Notes under the pieces: model-generated | Databases searched by the model: none | What the model saw: only the letters and a program-made list of their open reading frames with translations | Told to the model about the DNA's origin: nothing | Part shown: piece after piece, positions 16,808-25,116 of the stretch | Numbering within the stretch: the stretch's first letter is position 1 | How the letters are laid out: each line of letters opens with the position of its first letter | Position numbers and translations under genes: made by a program | From: Curtobacterium sp. MCPF17_002 | GTDB taxonomy: Bacteria > Actinomycetota > Actinomycetes > Actinomycetales > Microbacteriaceae | Assembly: GCF_003234115.2 (NCBI RefSeq) | Contig: NZ_CP126251.1 | Location: 3,758,212 to 3,822,211, forward strand | DNA length: 64,000 nucleotides | Reading direction: 5' to 3'

Positions 16808-17209
16808 TCAGCGAGCGCCGTACTGCTCGTCCGTCACGTGCTCCAGCCAGGTGGTCGTCGTGGCCGGGTCGTCGGCCAGGTCGAGCATCGCGAGGTGCTC
16901 CATGTAGTCGGTGGGGGTGGCGCCGTGCCAGTGCTCCTCGCCGGCGGGCGTGTAGGCGGTCTGCCCCGGCTGCACCTCGACCACGCCGCCGTCCCGCGTG
17001 CCCATCAACGCCACGCCCTCGGTCACGTGCAGGGTCTGGCCCTTGGCGTGCGAGTGCCACGCGGTGCGGGCACCGGGCAGGAAACGGACCTTGGCGACGG
17101 TCATCGTCTGCCCGGCCTCCTTCGGGGACGCGATGGCGTCGAGGTACACGTCCCCGGTGAACTGCTCCGGCGGGTTCTTGACGGTCGGCTGCTTCGGCTG
17201 GATCTCCAT
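16808..17209 (-). CDS. cupin-domain protein
   Basis: 133 residues with a single cupin barrel. Motif 1 is FLPGARTAWHSHAKGQTLHVTEG (two His of the metal site) and motif 2 is PAGEEHWHGATP (His). It belongs to the (R)-mandelonitrile-lyase/YhhW-like small cupins that often accompany carboxymuconolactone-decarboxylase proteins and redox enzymes. The real reaction is unknown. Leaderless ATG with TACGGT (17222-17217) seven nt upstream. Confidence 0.85.
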   Translation of the reverse strand: MEIQPKQPTVKNPPEQFTGDVYLDAIASPKEAGQTMTVAKVRFLPGARTAWHSHAKGQTLHVTEGVALMGTRDGGVVEVQPGQTAYTPAGEEHWHGATPTDYMEHLAMLDLADDPATTTTWLEHVTDEQYGAR

Positions 17210-17339
17210 GCTCCCGACCGTAGGACGATCCCCGGGCGCGAGGGAGGGGAAGGCGGAACCCCCCAGCACCCCGTCCGCAGGGTCCCAGGCGTTTCCCGAA
17301 CGGGGCGAGTGAGATCGACGCAGACCCGGGAGGACCACC

Positions 17340-18479
17340 GTGGACACCACGCCGCACCGCACTCGCACCCGCATGCTGACCGGTGCCGGGCTGGCCGCCG
17401 TCGCCGCGCTCGCGTTGGCCGGCTGCTCCGACGACTCCGCGCGGACACTGCGCGGGACCGCCACGGCGAGCGCCACCGCCCCGACGGCGCTGGCGACGGG
17501 TCAGGTGGCACCCGACGGCGCGACGTCCGACGTGGTCACCGGGCTGGAAGCGCCCTGGTCGGTCGTCCGGACCGGTGACGACGGCGACGCGTTCGTGAGC
17601 GAGCGTGACTCGGCGCGCATCCTGGAACTCCGTGACGACGGGTCGACCCGTGAGGTCGGCACGGTCGACGGGGTCAGCCACGGCGGCGAGGGCGGGCTGC
17701 TCGGCCTCGCGCTGCACGACGGCGACCTGTTCGTGTACTCGACGGCAAACGACGGCAACCGGATCCAGCGCTACGACCTCACCGGCGGTGCCGGGTCGTG
17801 GGCGCTCGCTGACGCGACGACGGTCATCGACCAGCTGCCGAAGAACACCTTCCACGACGGCGGCCGCATCGCGTTCGGCCCGGACGGCATGCTCTACGCC
17901 AGCGTCGGGGACGCCGGGCAGCGGTCCGAGGCGCAGGACCGCGATTCCCTCGCCGGCAAGATCCTCCGCCTCGAGCCCGACGGCAGCGTGCCCGACGACA
18001 ACCCCTTCGCCGACTCACCGGTGTGGAGTCTCGGCCACCGGAACGTGCAGGGCATGGGCTGGACGGCGGACGGCACGATGTTCGCGTCCGAGTTCGGCGA
18101 GAACACGCACGACGAGCTCAACGTCATCGAACCCGGCGCCGACTACGGCTGGCCCGAGGTCGAGGGCACGGGCGGCGAGGACCAGGGCTTCGTCGACCCG
18201 GTGCAGCAGTGGTCGACGGACGAGGCGTCCCCGAGCGGGCTCACCGTCGTCGGCGACACCGTGTTCGTCGCGAACCTCCGCGGCGAGGTGCTCCGGGCGA
18301 TCCCCGCGGACGACCCGTCGACGTCGACCGAGTACTTCGCGGGCGAGTTCGGCCGGATCCGGACGGTGCTCGAAGGGCCGTCGGACACGCTCTGGTTCGT
18401 CACGAACAACACCGACGGGCGCGGCTCGGCGCAGAGCGGTGACGACCGGATCGTGTCCGTGCCGCTCGCCGGGCGCTGA
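17340..18479 (+). CDS. PQQ-dependent sugar dehydrogenase-type lipoprotein
   Basis: 379 residues. A lipoprotein signal ending in LALAGC is followed by a linker, then a six-bladed beta-propeller of the glucose/sorbosone dehydrogenase family: LEAPWSVV, HGGEGGLLGLALH, FHDGGRIAFGPDGMLYASVGD, SLAGKILRLEPDGSVPDDNPF, SLGHRNVQGMGW and GADYGWPEVEG. It is predicted to oxidise a sugar at the outer face with PQQ as cofactor. No pqq biosynthesis genes are in the window. GTG start with a GGAGG ribosome site, so this gene has a leader. Confidence 0.88.
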   Translation: MDTTPHRTRTRMLTGAGLAAVAALALAGCSDDSARTLRGTATASATAPTALATGQVAPDGATSDVVTGLEAPWSVVRTGDDGDAFVSERDSARILELRDDGSTREVGTVDGVSHGGEGGLLGLALHDGDLFVYSTANDGNRIQRYDLTGGAGSWALADATTVIDQLPKNTFHDGGRIAFGPDGMLYASVGDAGQRSEAQDRDSLAGKILRLEPDGSVPDDNPFADSPVWSLGHRNVQGMGWTADGTMFASEFGENTHDELNVIEPGADYGWPEVEGTGGEDQGFVDPVQQWSTDEASPSGLTVVGDTVFVANLRGEVLRAIPADDPSTSTEYFAGEFGRIRTVLEGPSDTLWFVTNNTDGRGSAQSGDDRIVSVPLAGR

Positions 18480-18554
18480 CGGGGGTTCCGACAACACCGC
18501 GCTGACGGGGGTTCCGACAACCCCTCGCTCGCTCGCAACCGGCCGAAGTACCGT
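18476..18554 (+). promoter_or_regulatory. repeated CTGACGGGGGTTCCGACAAC box and -10 of MmyB-type regulator
   Basis: CTGACGGGGGTTCCGACAAC occurs twice, starting at 18476 (overlapping the previous stop) and 18502. TACCGT at 18549-18554 is the -10, six nt before the ATG. A related box, CTGACGGGTACCGACAAC, precedes the second regulator of this kind at 20434. Probable autoregulatory operator. Confidence 0.65.
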
Positions 18555-18560
18555 GACGGC

Positions 18561-19439
18561 ATGGACCACCGCGACGAAGCGCGCGACTTCCTCTCCGGTC
18601 GTCGCGCCCGCATCACCCCCGAACAGGCCGGCGTCGAGACCTTCGGCACACGACGACGCGTGACCGGGCTCCGCCGCGAGGAGGTCGCACGCCTCGCCGG
18701 GGTCAGCATCGACTACTACACGCGCCTCGAGCGCGGGAACCTGCAGGGCGTCTCGGACAGCGTGCTCGACGCCATCGCCGGAGCACTGCAGCTCGACTCG
18801 GCCGAGCAGGAGCACCTCCGGGACCTCGCCCGGCACCAGAACGCGACGCCCCGACGTGCCGCCCGGGTCACCCCCGTGGCCGCGGTCCGGCCCGAGCTGC
18901 AGTACCTGCTCGACGTCGTCACCGACGCCCCGGCGATGATCGTCAACAACCGGCAGGACATCGTCGCGGCGAACGCCCTCGGCTACGCGATGCACTCGGA
19001 TCTCGTCGCCGCACCGGCCCGGCCGCTCAACTTCGCGCGCTTCATCTTCCTGGACCCGCAGGCGCGGAACTTCTACCGCGACTGGCAGCGGGCGGCACAC
19101 ACGAACGTGGCGATCCTCCGACGCGAAGCGGGACGGACCCCGAACGATCGGGACCTCGCGGCCCTCATCGGCGAGCTGTCGATGCGGAGCGACGACTTCC
19201 GGGAACTCTGGGCCTCCCACGACGTCCGCCGGCACTACGCGGGCGTCAAGTCCTTCCACCACGCGGTGGTCGGTGACCTCGAGCTGCACTTCCAGACGCT
19301 CGAGCTCGCCGAGGACCCCGGGCTCGCGCTGACGATCTACCCGGCGACGCCCGGCTCGCCGACCGCGGACGCCCTGCGGATGCTGGCATCGTGGGCGGCG
19401 ACGGAGCGCATCGCGGAACGGGCGCGCGAACTCGCCTGA
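18561..19439 (+). CDS. XRE-family regulator with MmyB-like ligand domain
   Basis: 292 residues. The N-terminal HTH_31 (RRVTGLRREEVARLAGVSIDYYTRLERG, residues about 33-60) is joined to the MmyB PAS-like domain (PAMIVNNRQDIVAANALG, then NFARFIFLDPQARNFYRDW). In related actinobacteria such regulators repress adjacent dehydrogenase or reductase genes and may sense fatty-acyl or redox ligands. A likely target is the divergent aldo/keto reductase or its own promoter. Leaderless. Confidence 0.9.
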   Translation: MDHRDEARDFLSGRRARITPEQAGVETFGTRRRVTGLRREEVARLAGVSIDYYTRLERGNLQGVSDSVLDAIAGALQLDSAEQEHLRDLARHQNATPRRAARVTPVAAVRPELQYLLDVVTDAPAMIVNNRQDIVAANALGYAMHSDLVAAPARPLNFARFIFLDPQARNFYRDWQRAAHTNVAILRREAGRTPNDRDLAALIGELSMRSDDFRELWASHDVRRHYAGVKSFHHAVVGDLELHFQTLELAEDPGLALTIYPATPGSPTADALRMLASWAATERIAERARELA

Positions 19440-19462
19440 TGCGGTGGTCGTGACCCCACGAC

Positions 19463-19504
19463 GGACGGGAGGCGCGGGGCCAGCTGGCACCGCGCCTCCC
19501 GTCC
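19463..19504. repeat. GGAGGCGCG palindrome, copy 6
   Basis: 42-bp palindrome with 21-bp arms and one mismatch, between the convergent regulator (18561-19439) and aldo/keto reductase genes. Probable bidirectional terminator. Confidence 0.8.
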
Positions 19505-19518
19505 GCCCTGTGGTCGCG

Positions 19519-20403
19519 TCAGACCTCCGGGATCACCCGCTCGAACCGGCTCGTGTCCGCCCCGTCGGGATCCGGGCCGTTTCGACGGCCCGTGTGGAGA
19601 CCGTCCAACGACGCGACCTCGTCGTCCGACAGCGCGAAGTCGAAGACGTCGAAGTTCTCCGCGATCCGCCCCGGGTTCGTCGACTTCGGGATCGCGTTCC
19701 GGCCCTGCTGCACGTGCCAGCGGAGCATCACCTGCGCCGGCGTCTTCCCGTGCGCCTCGGCGATCTCCCGGATCGTCGGGTCGTCCATCACACTGACCCG
19801 CTCGTCGCCCCATCCCGGGTAGAACGTGATCCCGCCGATGGGCGACCACGCCTGGTCGAGGACCCCGTGCTCGGCGTCTGCACGCTGGACGTCGGGCTGG
19901 GTGAAGTACGGGTGCAGCTCGACCTGGTTGAGCGCCGGGACGACGTCCGTCTGCTCGAGCAGCGAGCGGAGGTGGTGCGGCATGAAGTTGCTCACGCCGA
20001 TCGCACGGACCTTCCCGTCGGCGTACAGCCTCTCGAGGGCCTTGTAGGCCTGGACGGTCTTCTCGAAACGATCCGGTGCGGGCTGGTGGAGGATCAGCAC
20101 GTCGATCGTGTCGACGCCCAGCTTGCCGATCGCTTTGTCGAACGCGTGCAGGGTCTGGTCGTAGCCGTAGTCGGACACCCAGACCTTGGTCTCGATCACG
20201 ATGTCGTCGCGATCGATGCCCGATGCTCGGATGCCCTCCCCGACCTCGCGCTCGTTGCCGTACGCGGCGGCGGTGTCGATGTGACGGTAACCGACCTCGA
20301 GCGCGGTGCGCACGGCATCGACGGTGTCCTCGGGAGAGCTCTGGAAGACGCCGAACCCGATCGCGGGGAGCAGGACGCCGTTGTTGAGGGTGATCGTTTC
20401 CAT
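19519..20403 (-). CDS. aldo/keto reductase, 2,5-diketo-D-gluconate reductase type
   Basis: 294 residues. Signatures of the AKR5 group: GFGVFQ, GYRHIDTAAAYGNEREVGEGI (Asp, Tyr), IVIETKVWVSDYG (Lys), LILHQPAP (His), VRAIGVSNF and NQVELHPYF, then IPKSTNPGRIAENF for NADPH. It reduces small aldehydes, ketones or keto-sugars. It is divergent from the XRE regulator at 20490, with about 85 bp between starts. Leaderless, with TAGCGT (20416-20411) seven nt upstream. Confidence 0.92.
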   Translation of the reverse strand: METITLNNGVLLPAIGFGVFQSSPEDTVDAVRTALEVGYRHIDTAAAYGNEREVGEGIRASGIDRDDIVIETKVWVSDYGYDQTLHAFDKAIGKLGVDTIDVLILHQPAPDRFEKTVQAYKALERLYADGKVRAIGVSNFMPHHLRSLLEQTDVVPALNQVELHPYFTQPDVQRADAEHGVLDQAWSPIGGITFYPGWGDERVSVMDDPTIREIAEAHGKTPAQVMLRWHVQQGRNAIPKSTNPGRIAENFDVFDFALSDDEVASLDGLHTGRRNGPDPDGADTSRFERVIPEV

Positions 20404-20433
20404 GCCGACGACGCTACGACCGGTCGCCGCGCG

Positions 20434-20483
20434 CTGACGGGTACCGACAACACCTGCTCCACGGAGCGGATGGCACCTACCGT
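20434..20483 (+). promoter_or_regulatory. CTGACGGGTACCGACAAC box and -10 of second MmyB-type regulator
   Basis: The box starts at 20434 and TACCGT at 20478-20483 is the -10, six nt before the ATG at 20490. The 44-nt distance from box to -10 is identical to that at 42966-43010. Probable operator that would also affect the divergent aldo/keto reductase. Confidence 0.65.
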
Positions 20484-20489
20484 GGACGC

Positions 20490-21344
20490 ATGGACACGAC
20501 CAACGAAGTGCGGGACTTCCTCCGCACCCGCCGCGAGCGCATCACGCCGCAGCAGGTCGGGCTGCCCGACTTCGGCGGCGCCCGACGCGTCAAGGGTCTG
20601 CGGCGCGAGGAGCTCGCCCTCGTCGCCGGCATGAGCGTCGACTACTACATCCGCCTCGAGCGCGGGAACCTCACCGGCGTCTCGGAGAGCGTCCTCGAGT
20701 CGCTGTCCCGTGCACTCCGGCTGGACGATGCCGAGCACGCACACCTGTTCGACCTCGCGCGGACGCAGAACGCCTCGGCCACCACCCGGCGGAGGGGCCC
20801 GACCTCGAAGGTCCGGCCGAACGTGCAGCGCGTCCTCGACTCGATGACCGCGCCCGCATGGGTGCGGAACGGCCGCTCCGACTTCCTCGCCGGCAACGCC
20901 ATGGCGCGTGCGCTCTACGCACCGATGTTCCTCGAGCCGTCCGGCACCCCGAACACCGCCCGGTTCGCGTTCCTCGACCCCCGCGGTCGGGACTTCTGGC
21001 GCGACTGGGACGTCATCGCGAGCGACATGGTGGCAGTCCTCCGGGCCGAGGCCGCGCGGTCCCCGTACGACAAGGGCCTCACCGACCTCATCGGCGAACT
21101 GTCCACCCGGAGCGAGGAGTTCCGGCAGCGCTGGGCGGCGCACGGGGTGATGCGGCACGACAACGGCACGAAGCGCATGCACCACCCGGAGGTCGGCGAC
21201 CTCGACATCACCTACGAGACGATGGAACTCGTGACGGACACCGGTCTGACCCTCATCGTCTACGGGGCCGAGCCGGGGTCCCCGTCCGAGGAACGCCTCC
21301 AGCTGCTCGCGAACCTCGCGGCCACCACCGCGGCGCACGCATGA
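20490..21344 (+). CDS. XRE-family regulator with MmyB-like ligand domain (second copy)
   Basis: 284 residues, clearly paralogous to the protein at 18561: HTH RRVKGLRREELALVAGMSVDYYIRLERG, then PAWVRNGRSDFLAGNAMARALY and RFAFLDPRGRDFWRDWD of the MmyB domain. It is followed by an MFS exporter whose ATG overlaps its stop (ATGA), so regulator and exporter form an operon, a usual arrangement for local repressors of efflux. Leaderless start. Confidence 0.9.
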   Translation: MDTTNEVRDFLRTRRERITPQQVGLPDFGGARRVKGLRREELALVAGMSVDYYIRLERGNLTGVSESVLESLSRALRLDDAEHAHLFDLARTQNASATTRRRGPTSKVRPNVQRVLDSMTAPAWVRNGRSDFLAGNAMARALYAPMFLEPSGTPNTARFAFLDPRGRDFWRDWDVIASDMVAVLRAEAARSPYDKGLTDLIGELSTRSEEFRQRWAAHGVMRHDNGTKRMHHPEVGDLDITYETMELVTDTGLTLIVYGAEPGSPSEERLQLLANLAATTAAHA

Positions 21345-22525
21345 GCGACGGGATGACCCGAGGCCGCACCCTGCTGTTCGCGATCGCGGGCGGTGCCGCC
21401 GTCGGCAACCTCTACTGGTCGCAGCCGCTCCTCGACGACATCGCCGCGTCCCTCGACACCTCCACGGCCGTCGCCGGGCTCCTCGTCACGCTCACCCAGG
21501 TCGGGTACGCCCTCGGCATCCTGCTCGTCGTGCCGCTCGGTGACGTCCTCGACCGGCGTCGCCTGGTCCCCGTCGTGCTCGTCGCGTCCGCGGTCGCCCT
21601 GCTCGGGGCCGCGGTCGCCCCGACGTTCACGACGCTCCTGGTCGCGTTGGCCCTCGTCGGGCTGACCACCGTCGCCGGGCAGCTCCTCATCCCGCTCGCC
21701 GGCGACCTGGCCGTGCCCGCGGAACGTGGGCGGGTCGTCGGCACCATCGCGTCCGGAGTCCTCACCGGCATCCTCGTGTCGCGGACCGTGAGCGGCATCG
21801 TCGCCGACGTGTTCGGGTGGCGCGCGATCTACGTGATCGCCGCGGTCGCCGCCCTCGTGTTCGCGGTCCTGCTGCGACGCGCGATCCCCGAACTCGGGCG
21901 CCGGGACCGGGTGCCGTACCCGACGCTCATCCTGTCGGTGTTCCGTGCCGTCGCGGCGCACCGGTCCGTGCAGGTCACCCTCGTCATCAGCGCGACGGTG
22001 TTCGCGGTGTTCACGATGTTCTGGACCGCGCTGACGTTCCTGCTCAGTGCCGAACCGTTCGGGTACTCGACGACCGCGATCGGTCTCGTCGGGTTGGCGG
22101 GACTCGCCGGCGCGGTCGCCGCCCAGCGCGTCGGTCGGCTGCACGACCGCGGCCTGTCGGTCCCCGTCACCGGTGCGGCGCTCGTCCTCGTGCTCGTCTC
22201 GCTCGTGATCGCCGGCATCGGAGCGCGCTCGATCGTGGTCGTGCTCGTCGCGGTGGTCCTGCTCGACGTCGGGGTCCAGGGCGCGAACGTGCTCAACCAG
22301 ACGCGCCTGTTCGCCATCGACCCCGCCGCGCGCAGCCGGCTCAACACCGCGTTCGTGACGGGCAACTTCATCGGCGGCGCCATCGGGTCGGCCATCGCTT
22401 CCGTCCTGTGGAACGCCGGCGGGTGGACCGCCGTCACCGTGGGTGCCGCGATCCTGATGGGCTTCGCCGTCACCGTGTGGGCCGTGCACCGTCGGCGCGG
22501 CCTGGTCGTCACGGCCGCGCACTGA
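21341..22525 (+). CDS. MFS transporter (YnfM/arabinose-efflux-like)
   Basis: 394 residues, 12 helices, DHA-type. NLYWSQPLLDDIAASL after helix 1, LGDVLDRRRLVPVVL (motif A variant), AGQLLIPLAGDLAVPAERGRVVG and GVQGANVLNQTRLFAIDPAARSRLNTAF are the patterns of the permease group annotated as YnfM- or YgaY-like. It is probably an exporter of small organic compounds under control of the upstream MmyB-type regulator, with which it is translationally coupled. Confidence 0.9.
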   Translation: MSDGMTRGRTLLFAIAGGAAVGNLYWSQPLLDDIAASLDTSTAVAGLLVTLTQVGYALGILLVVPLGDVLDRRRLVPVVLVASAVALLGAAVAPTFTTLLVALALVGLTTVAGQLLIPLAGDLAVPAERGRVVGTIASGVLTGILVSRTVSGIVADVFGWRAIYVIAAVAALVFAVLLRRAIPELGRRDRVPYPTLILSVFRAVAAHRSVQVTLVISATVFAVFTMFWTALTFLLSAEPFGYSTTAIGLVGLAGLAGAVAAQRVGRLHDRGLSVPVTGAALVLVLVSLVIAGIGARSIVVVLVAVVLLDVGVQGANVLNQTRLFAIDPAARSRLNTAFVTGNFIGGAIGSAIASVLWNAGGWTAVTVGAAILMGFAVTVWAVHRRRGLVVTAAH

Positions 22526-22534
22526 CCCGTCGGA

Positions 22535-22570
22535 CGGCACCGGCGGCACCGGCGGCACCGGCGGCACCGG
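22535..22570. repeat. 9-bp tandem repeat CGGCACCGG x4
   Basis: Four exact tandem copies of CGGCACCGG, ten nt after the MFS stop, in a 121-bp gap. Copy number may vary between strains by slippage. No function is visible. Confidence 0.75.
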
Positions 22571-22646
22571 CGGACGGTCGTGGTCGCGGAAAGGGGGTGA
22601 GGACCGTACCTCCCTCCCGCCGCGGTCCCGGTCGTAGCGTCGAGGC

Positions 22647-23345
22647 ATGCGCATCACCGAGACCGACCCCGAGTTCACCCAGTACTCCACCGCGTTCGTC
22701 GCGGAGACCCTGCGGCACGCGTCGCTCAGCGACCACGACCGGCTCGTCGTCCAGATCGGCGCGGTCGTCGCCGCAGGTGCGCAGACGACGTTCCGGGACC
22801 TGCTCGGGACGGCGCTCGACGACACGGTCACCCCGGTGGAGGCGAAGGAGGTCGTGTACCAGGCCGTCGCCTACGTCGGGCTCGCACGCGCCTCGGAGTT
22901 CCTCGCGATCACGAACGAGGTCCTGACCGCCCGCGGGGTCGCCCTGCCGCTCGAGGGTCAGTCGACGACCACCCCGGAGGACCGTCTCGAACGGGGTCGC
23001 GCGGTCCAGGGCACCGTCGTCGGTTCCGAGCGGGTCGACGCCATGTACGACGGCTCGGACGACGACACACTGCACTTCCAGCGGTTCCTGTCCGGCAACT
23101 GCTTCGGGGACACCGTCGGACGGACCGGACTCGACCTCCGGACGCGCGAACTGCTGACCTTCGCGATGCTCGTCGCGCTCGGGGGCGCCGACGGGCAGGT
23201 GCGCGGGCACGTCGCGGGCAACCTGCACGTCGGCAACACCCGTGGGGACCTGCTCGACGTGCTGACCGTGCTGGTGCCGTGGATCGGCTACCCCCGGACG
23301 CTCAACGGGCTCACCGCGGTGAACGAGGGTGCGCCCGCGGCCTGA
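22647..23345 (+). CDS. tandem carboxymuconolactone-decarboxylase-family protein
   Basis: 232 residues with two CMD/AhpD-like helical halves: residues about 10-95 (FVAETLRHASLSDHDRLVVQIGAVVAAG...EAKEVVYQAVAYVGLA) and 140-225 (GDTVGRTGLDLRTRELLTFAMLVALGG...VLTVLVPWIGYP). No CxxC peroxidase pair is present, so an AhpD-type peroxidase role is unlikely; a gamma-carboxymuconolactone decarboxylase-like role, or just the fold, remains. Leaderless with TAGCGT at 22635-22640. Confidence 0.88.
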   Translation: MRITETDPEFTQYSTAFVAETLRHASLSDHDRLVVQIGAVVAAGAQTTFRDLLGTALDDTVTPVEAKEVVYQAVAYVGLARASEFLAITNEVLTARGVALPLEGQSTTTPEDRLERGRAVQGTVVGSERVDAMYDGSDDDTLHFQRFLSGNCFGDTVGRTGLDLRTRELLTFAMLVALGGADGQVRGHVAGNLHVGNTRGDLLDVLTVLVPWIGYPRTLNGLTAVNEGAPAA

Positions 23346-23366
23346 CCTCCGGCCGCGCGTCGCTCG

Positions 23367-24338
23367 TCAGACGACGAGGGGCGCGGCGACGTCGAGTTCG
23401 CCGTGGTCGACGAGCCAGCGCACCGCATCGAGCACGGTCTCCTCGGCGGTGTACGCCGGGGCGTACCCGAGCAGCCGCCGCGGCTTCTCGGTGCTGAACA
23501 CCTGGCTGCGCGACAGGTGCTCCCAGCTCGCACCGGCGTGCTCCGGAGCCGTGGTCTCGCGGAACCGGTCCCACGTGACGGACTCGAGCCGCGCCTCCAG
23601 TCCGAACCAGGACGCTGCGAGCTGGGCGTACCCACGCGCGGTGAGCGCCGTCGGGGCCGTGATGAAGAAGTCCTCGCCGGCCACCTGATCGCGGCGTTCG
23701 ATGGCGAGCTCGAACGCCTGCGCGACGTCGTCGGCGTGCACGTGCGCCATCGTCTCGGCGCCGAGGCCGGGCACCTCCACGACATCGCCGGCAGCGAGCT
23801 TCGTCCAGACCGACGGGTCGAGGTTGCCGAGCGGGCCGATCGGCATCCAACCCGGGCCGCTGATGTGCCCGGGGTGGATCGACGTCGTCGCGAGACCCCC
23901 AGAGGCGGTTTCGTCCTTGAGCATCCGGGCGATGGCGTCCTTCTGCGTGCCGTACTCGCCGAACGGAGGTGTCGCGTTCTCCTCGGTGATCGGGACCACG
24001 GACGAGCGGCCCGCGCGCCAGATCGACCCGCAGTGCACGAGGTGTGTGGCCGTTCCACGGAGCGCGGCGACGAGCGCCTCGGCGGACGCCAGCGTGAAGC
24101 AGACCAGGTCGACGACGGCGTCGGCACGGAGTCCGACGATCCGTTCGCCGAACGTGCGGTCGCGGTCCTCCTGCTCGCGGTCGGCCGTGACCTGCTCGAC
24201 CTGCTGCCACTCCGGGGAGTCGACGTAGGCGGTGCGGGTGCCGCGGCTGATGGTCACGACCTCGTGGCCGGCACGGACGAGGCGGGGGACGAGGAACGTG
24301 CCGATGTGGCCCGTGGCTCCGATGACGACGATGCGCAT
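23367..24338 (-). CDS. NAD-dependent epimerase/dehydratase-family protein
   Basis: 323 residues, extended SDR. RIVVIGATGHIGTFLVPRLVRAGHEVV is the NAD(P) motif, VDLVCFTLASAEALVAAL follows, and GEYGTQKDAIARML supplies the YxxxK-like catalytic pair (Tyr...Lys). A substrate domain with TSIHPGHISGPGWMPIGP follows. It resembles reductase-like epimerase proteins of unknown substrate. The ATG at 24338 is preceded by TACGGT (24351-24346), so it is leaderless and longer upstream extensions are not used. Confidence 0.87.
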   Translation of the reverse strand: MRIVVIGATGHIGTFLVPRLVRAGHEVVTISRGTRTAYVDSPEWQQVEQVTADREQEDRDRTFGERIVGLRADAVVDLVCFTLASAEALVAALRGTATHLVHCGSIWRAGRSSVVPITEENATPPFGEYGTQKDAIARMLKDETASGGLATTSIHPGHISGPGWMPIGPLGNLDPSVWTKLAAGDVVEVPGLGAETMAHVHADDVAQAFELAIERRDQVAGEDFFITAPTALTARGYAQLAASWFGLEARLESVTWDRFRETTAPEHAGASWEHLSRSQVFSTEKPRRLLGYAPAYTAEETVLDAVRWLVDHGELDVAAPLVV

Positions 24339-24396
24339 GCGGCCCACCGTAGGCCGGGGTGAGGGGAGCGGGTCGTTCTGTCCCATCGCACCCGCA

Positions 24397-24500
24397 GTAG
24401 GAGGTCGAATCGCGCATGGGAGGTCAGAAGTTCCTGCATCCCATGCGCGGAATCGCCTCCTACGAGCGGAACGACCTCCCACGCGCGGAACGACCCCCAC
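24397..24500. repeat. intergenic inverted and direct repeat element (GGTCGTTCCGCGCGTGGGA type)
   Basis: Arms 24397-24421 (GTAGGAGG...GCGCATGGGA) and 24439-24463 (TCCCATGCGC...CCTCCTAC) form a long hairpin with an internal bulge. On the minus strand, three head-to-tail units of about 19-22 nt of the form GG(T/C)CGTTCCGC...GGA continue to about 24500. It lies between the promoter of the epimerase gene and the 3' end of the membrane-protein gene. Function unknown. Confidence 0.7.
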
Positions 24501-24503
24501 CCG

Positions 24504-24992
24504 TCAGTCGGCGGTGATCACCTTGATCGAGCCGGCGATGGTCGCGGCGTCCTCGGCGAGCCCGACGACGGGGTCCGGCAGCTTCGTCGCGGCCCCGACG
24601 GCCTTGCGGACGGCCCAGCCGACGAACGAGCCCACGATCGCCCCGACGCCGCCGAGGATCGCGCCCTCGATGCGGAGGTCCCGCTTGCCGGTGGTGCCGA
24701 GTGCCGCACCGGCGAGCGCACCGGACGCCACGCGACCGACGAGTCCGGTGGGGGAGATGCGGTTCGGGGTCTTCGGCATCTTGTCGCCGATGAGCTCACC
24801 CACGGCGGACGCGACGAGGAGGCCGCGGCCGAGCGGTGTGCTGAAGACCTTCCAGTCCTGCCACGAGCCCTTCAGTGAGGACCGGTCGTGGTTCAGCGCC
24901 ATCACGGCGAGCGGGGTGGCGCTCCGGCCGCCGCTGAGGATGCCCAGCACCAGGGTGCGGACCAGGGTGTGCTGCTCGTTCTTCTTGCTCAT
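24504..24992 (-). CDS. membrane protein, possibly DUF4126-like
   Basis: 162 residues. Gly/Ala-rich hydrophobic segments include LVLGILSGGRSATPLAVMAL, GRGLLVASAVGELIGDKMPKTPNR, GRVASGALAGAALGTTGKR and IEGAILGGVGAIVGSFVGWAVRKA. The pattern recalls small DUF4126-type membrane proteins, an assignment made by resemblance only. ATG 24992 is chosen because AGGAG lies five to six nt upstream; a GTG two codons earlier would sit on that site. Divergent from the PadR operon. Confidence 0.7.
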   Translation of the reverse strand: MSKKNEQHTLVRTLVLGILSGGRSATPLAVMALNHDRSSLKGSWQDWKVFSTPLGRGLLVASAVGELIGDKMPKTPNRISPTGLVGRVASGALAGAALGTTGKRDLRIEGAILGGVGAIVGSFVGWAVRKAVGAATKLPDPVVGLAEDAATIAGSIKVITAD

Positions 24993-25020
24993 CGTCACTC
25001 CTTGTCGTGTCCGTCGAAAA

Positions 25021-25085
25021 GTACTCTTGCGCTCCTGGTACTCAGCGTTACTATGTACTGGTAGTCAGCATCACTGAGTAGTAAC
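25021..25085 (+). promoter_or_regulatory. PadR operator region with TACT/AGTA half-sites
   Basis: TACTCAG (25039-25045) and CTGAGTA (25074-25080) are inverted, and GTTACT (25047-25052) pairs with AGTAAC (25080-25085). Further TACT and AGTA half-sites lie between. The region is the promoter of the PadR gene, 32-96 nt before its start. The TACTCAG half-site is shared with the PadR operator at 7596-7610. Confidence 0.65.
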
Positions 25086-25116
25086 GACGGGCGACCGTCC
25101 GCCACAGGAGGAGCGC

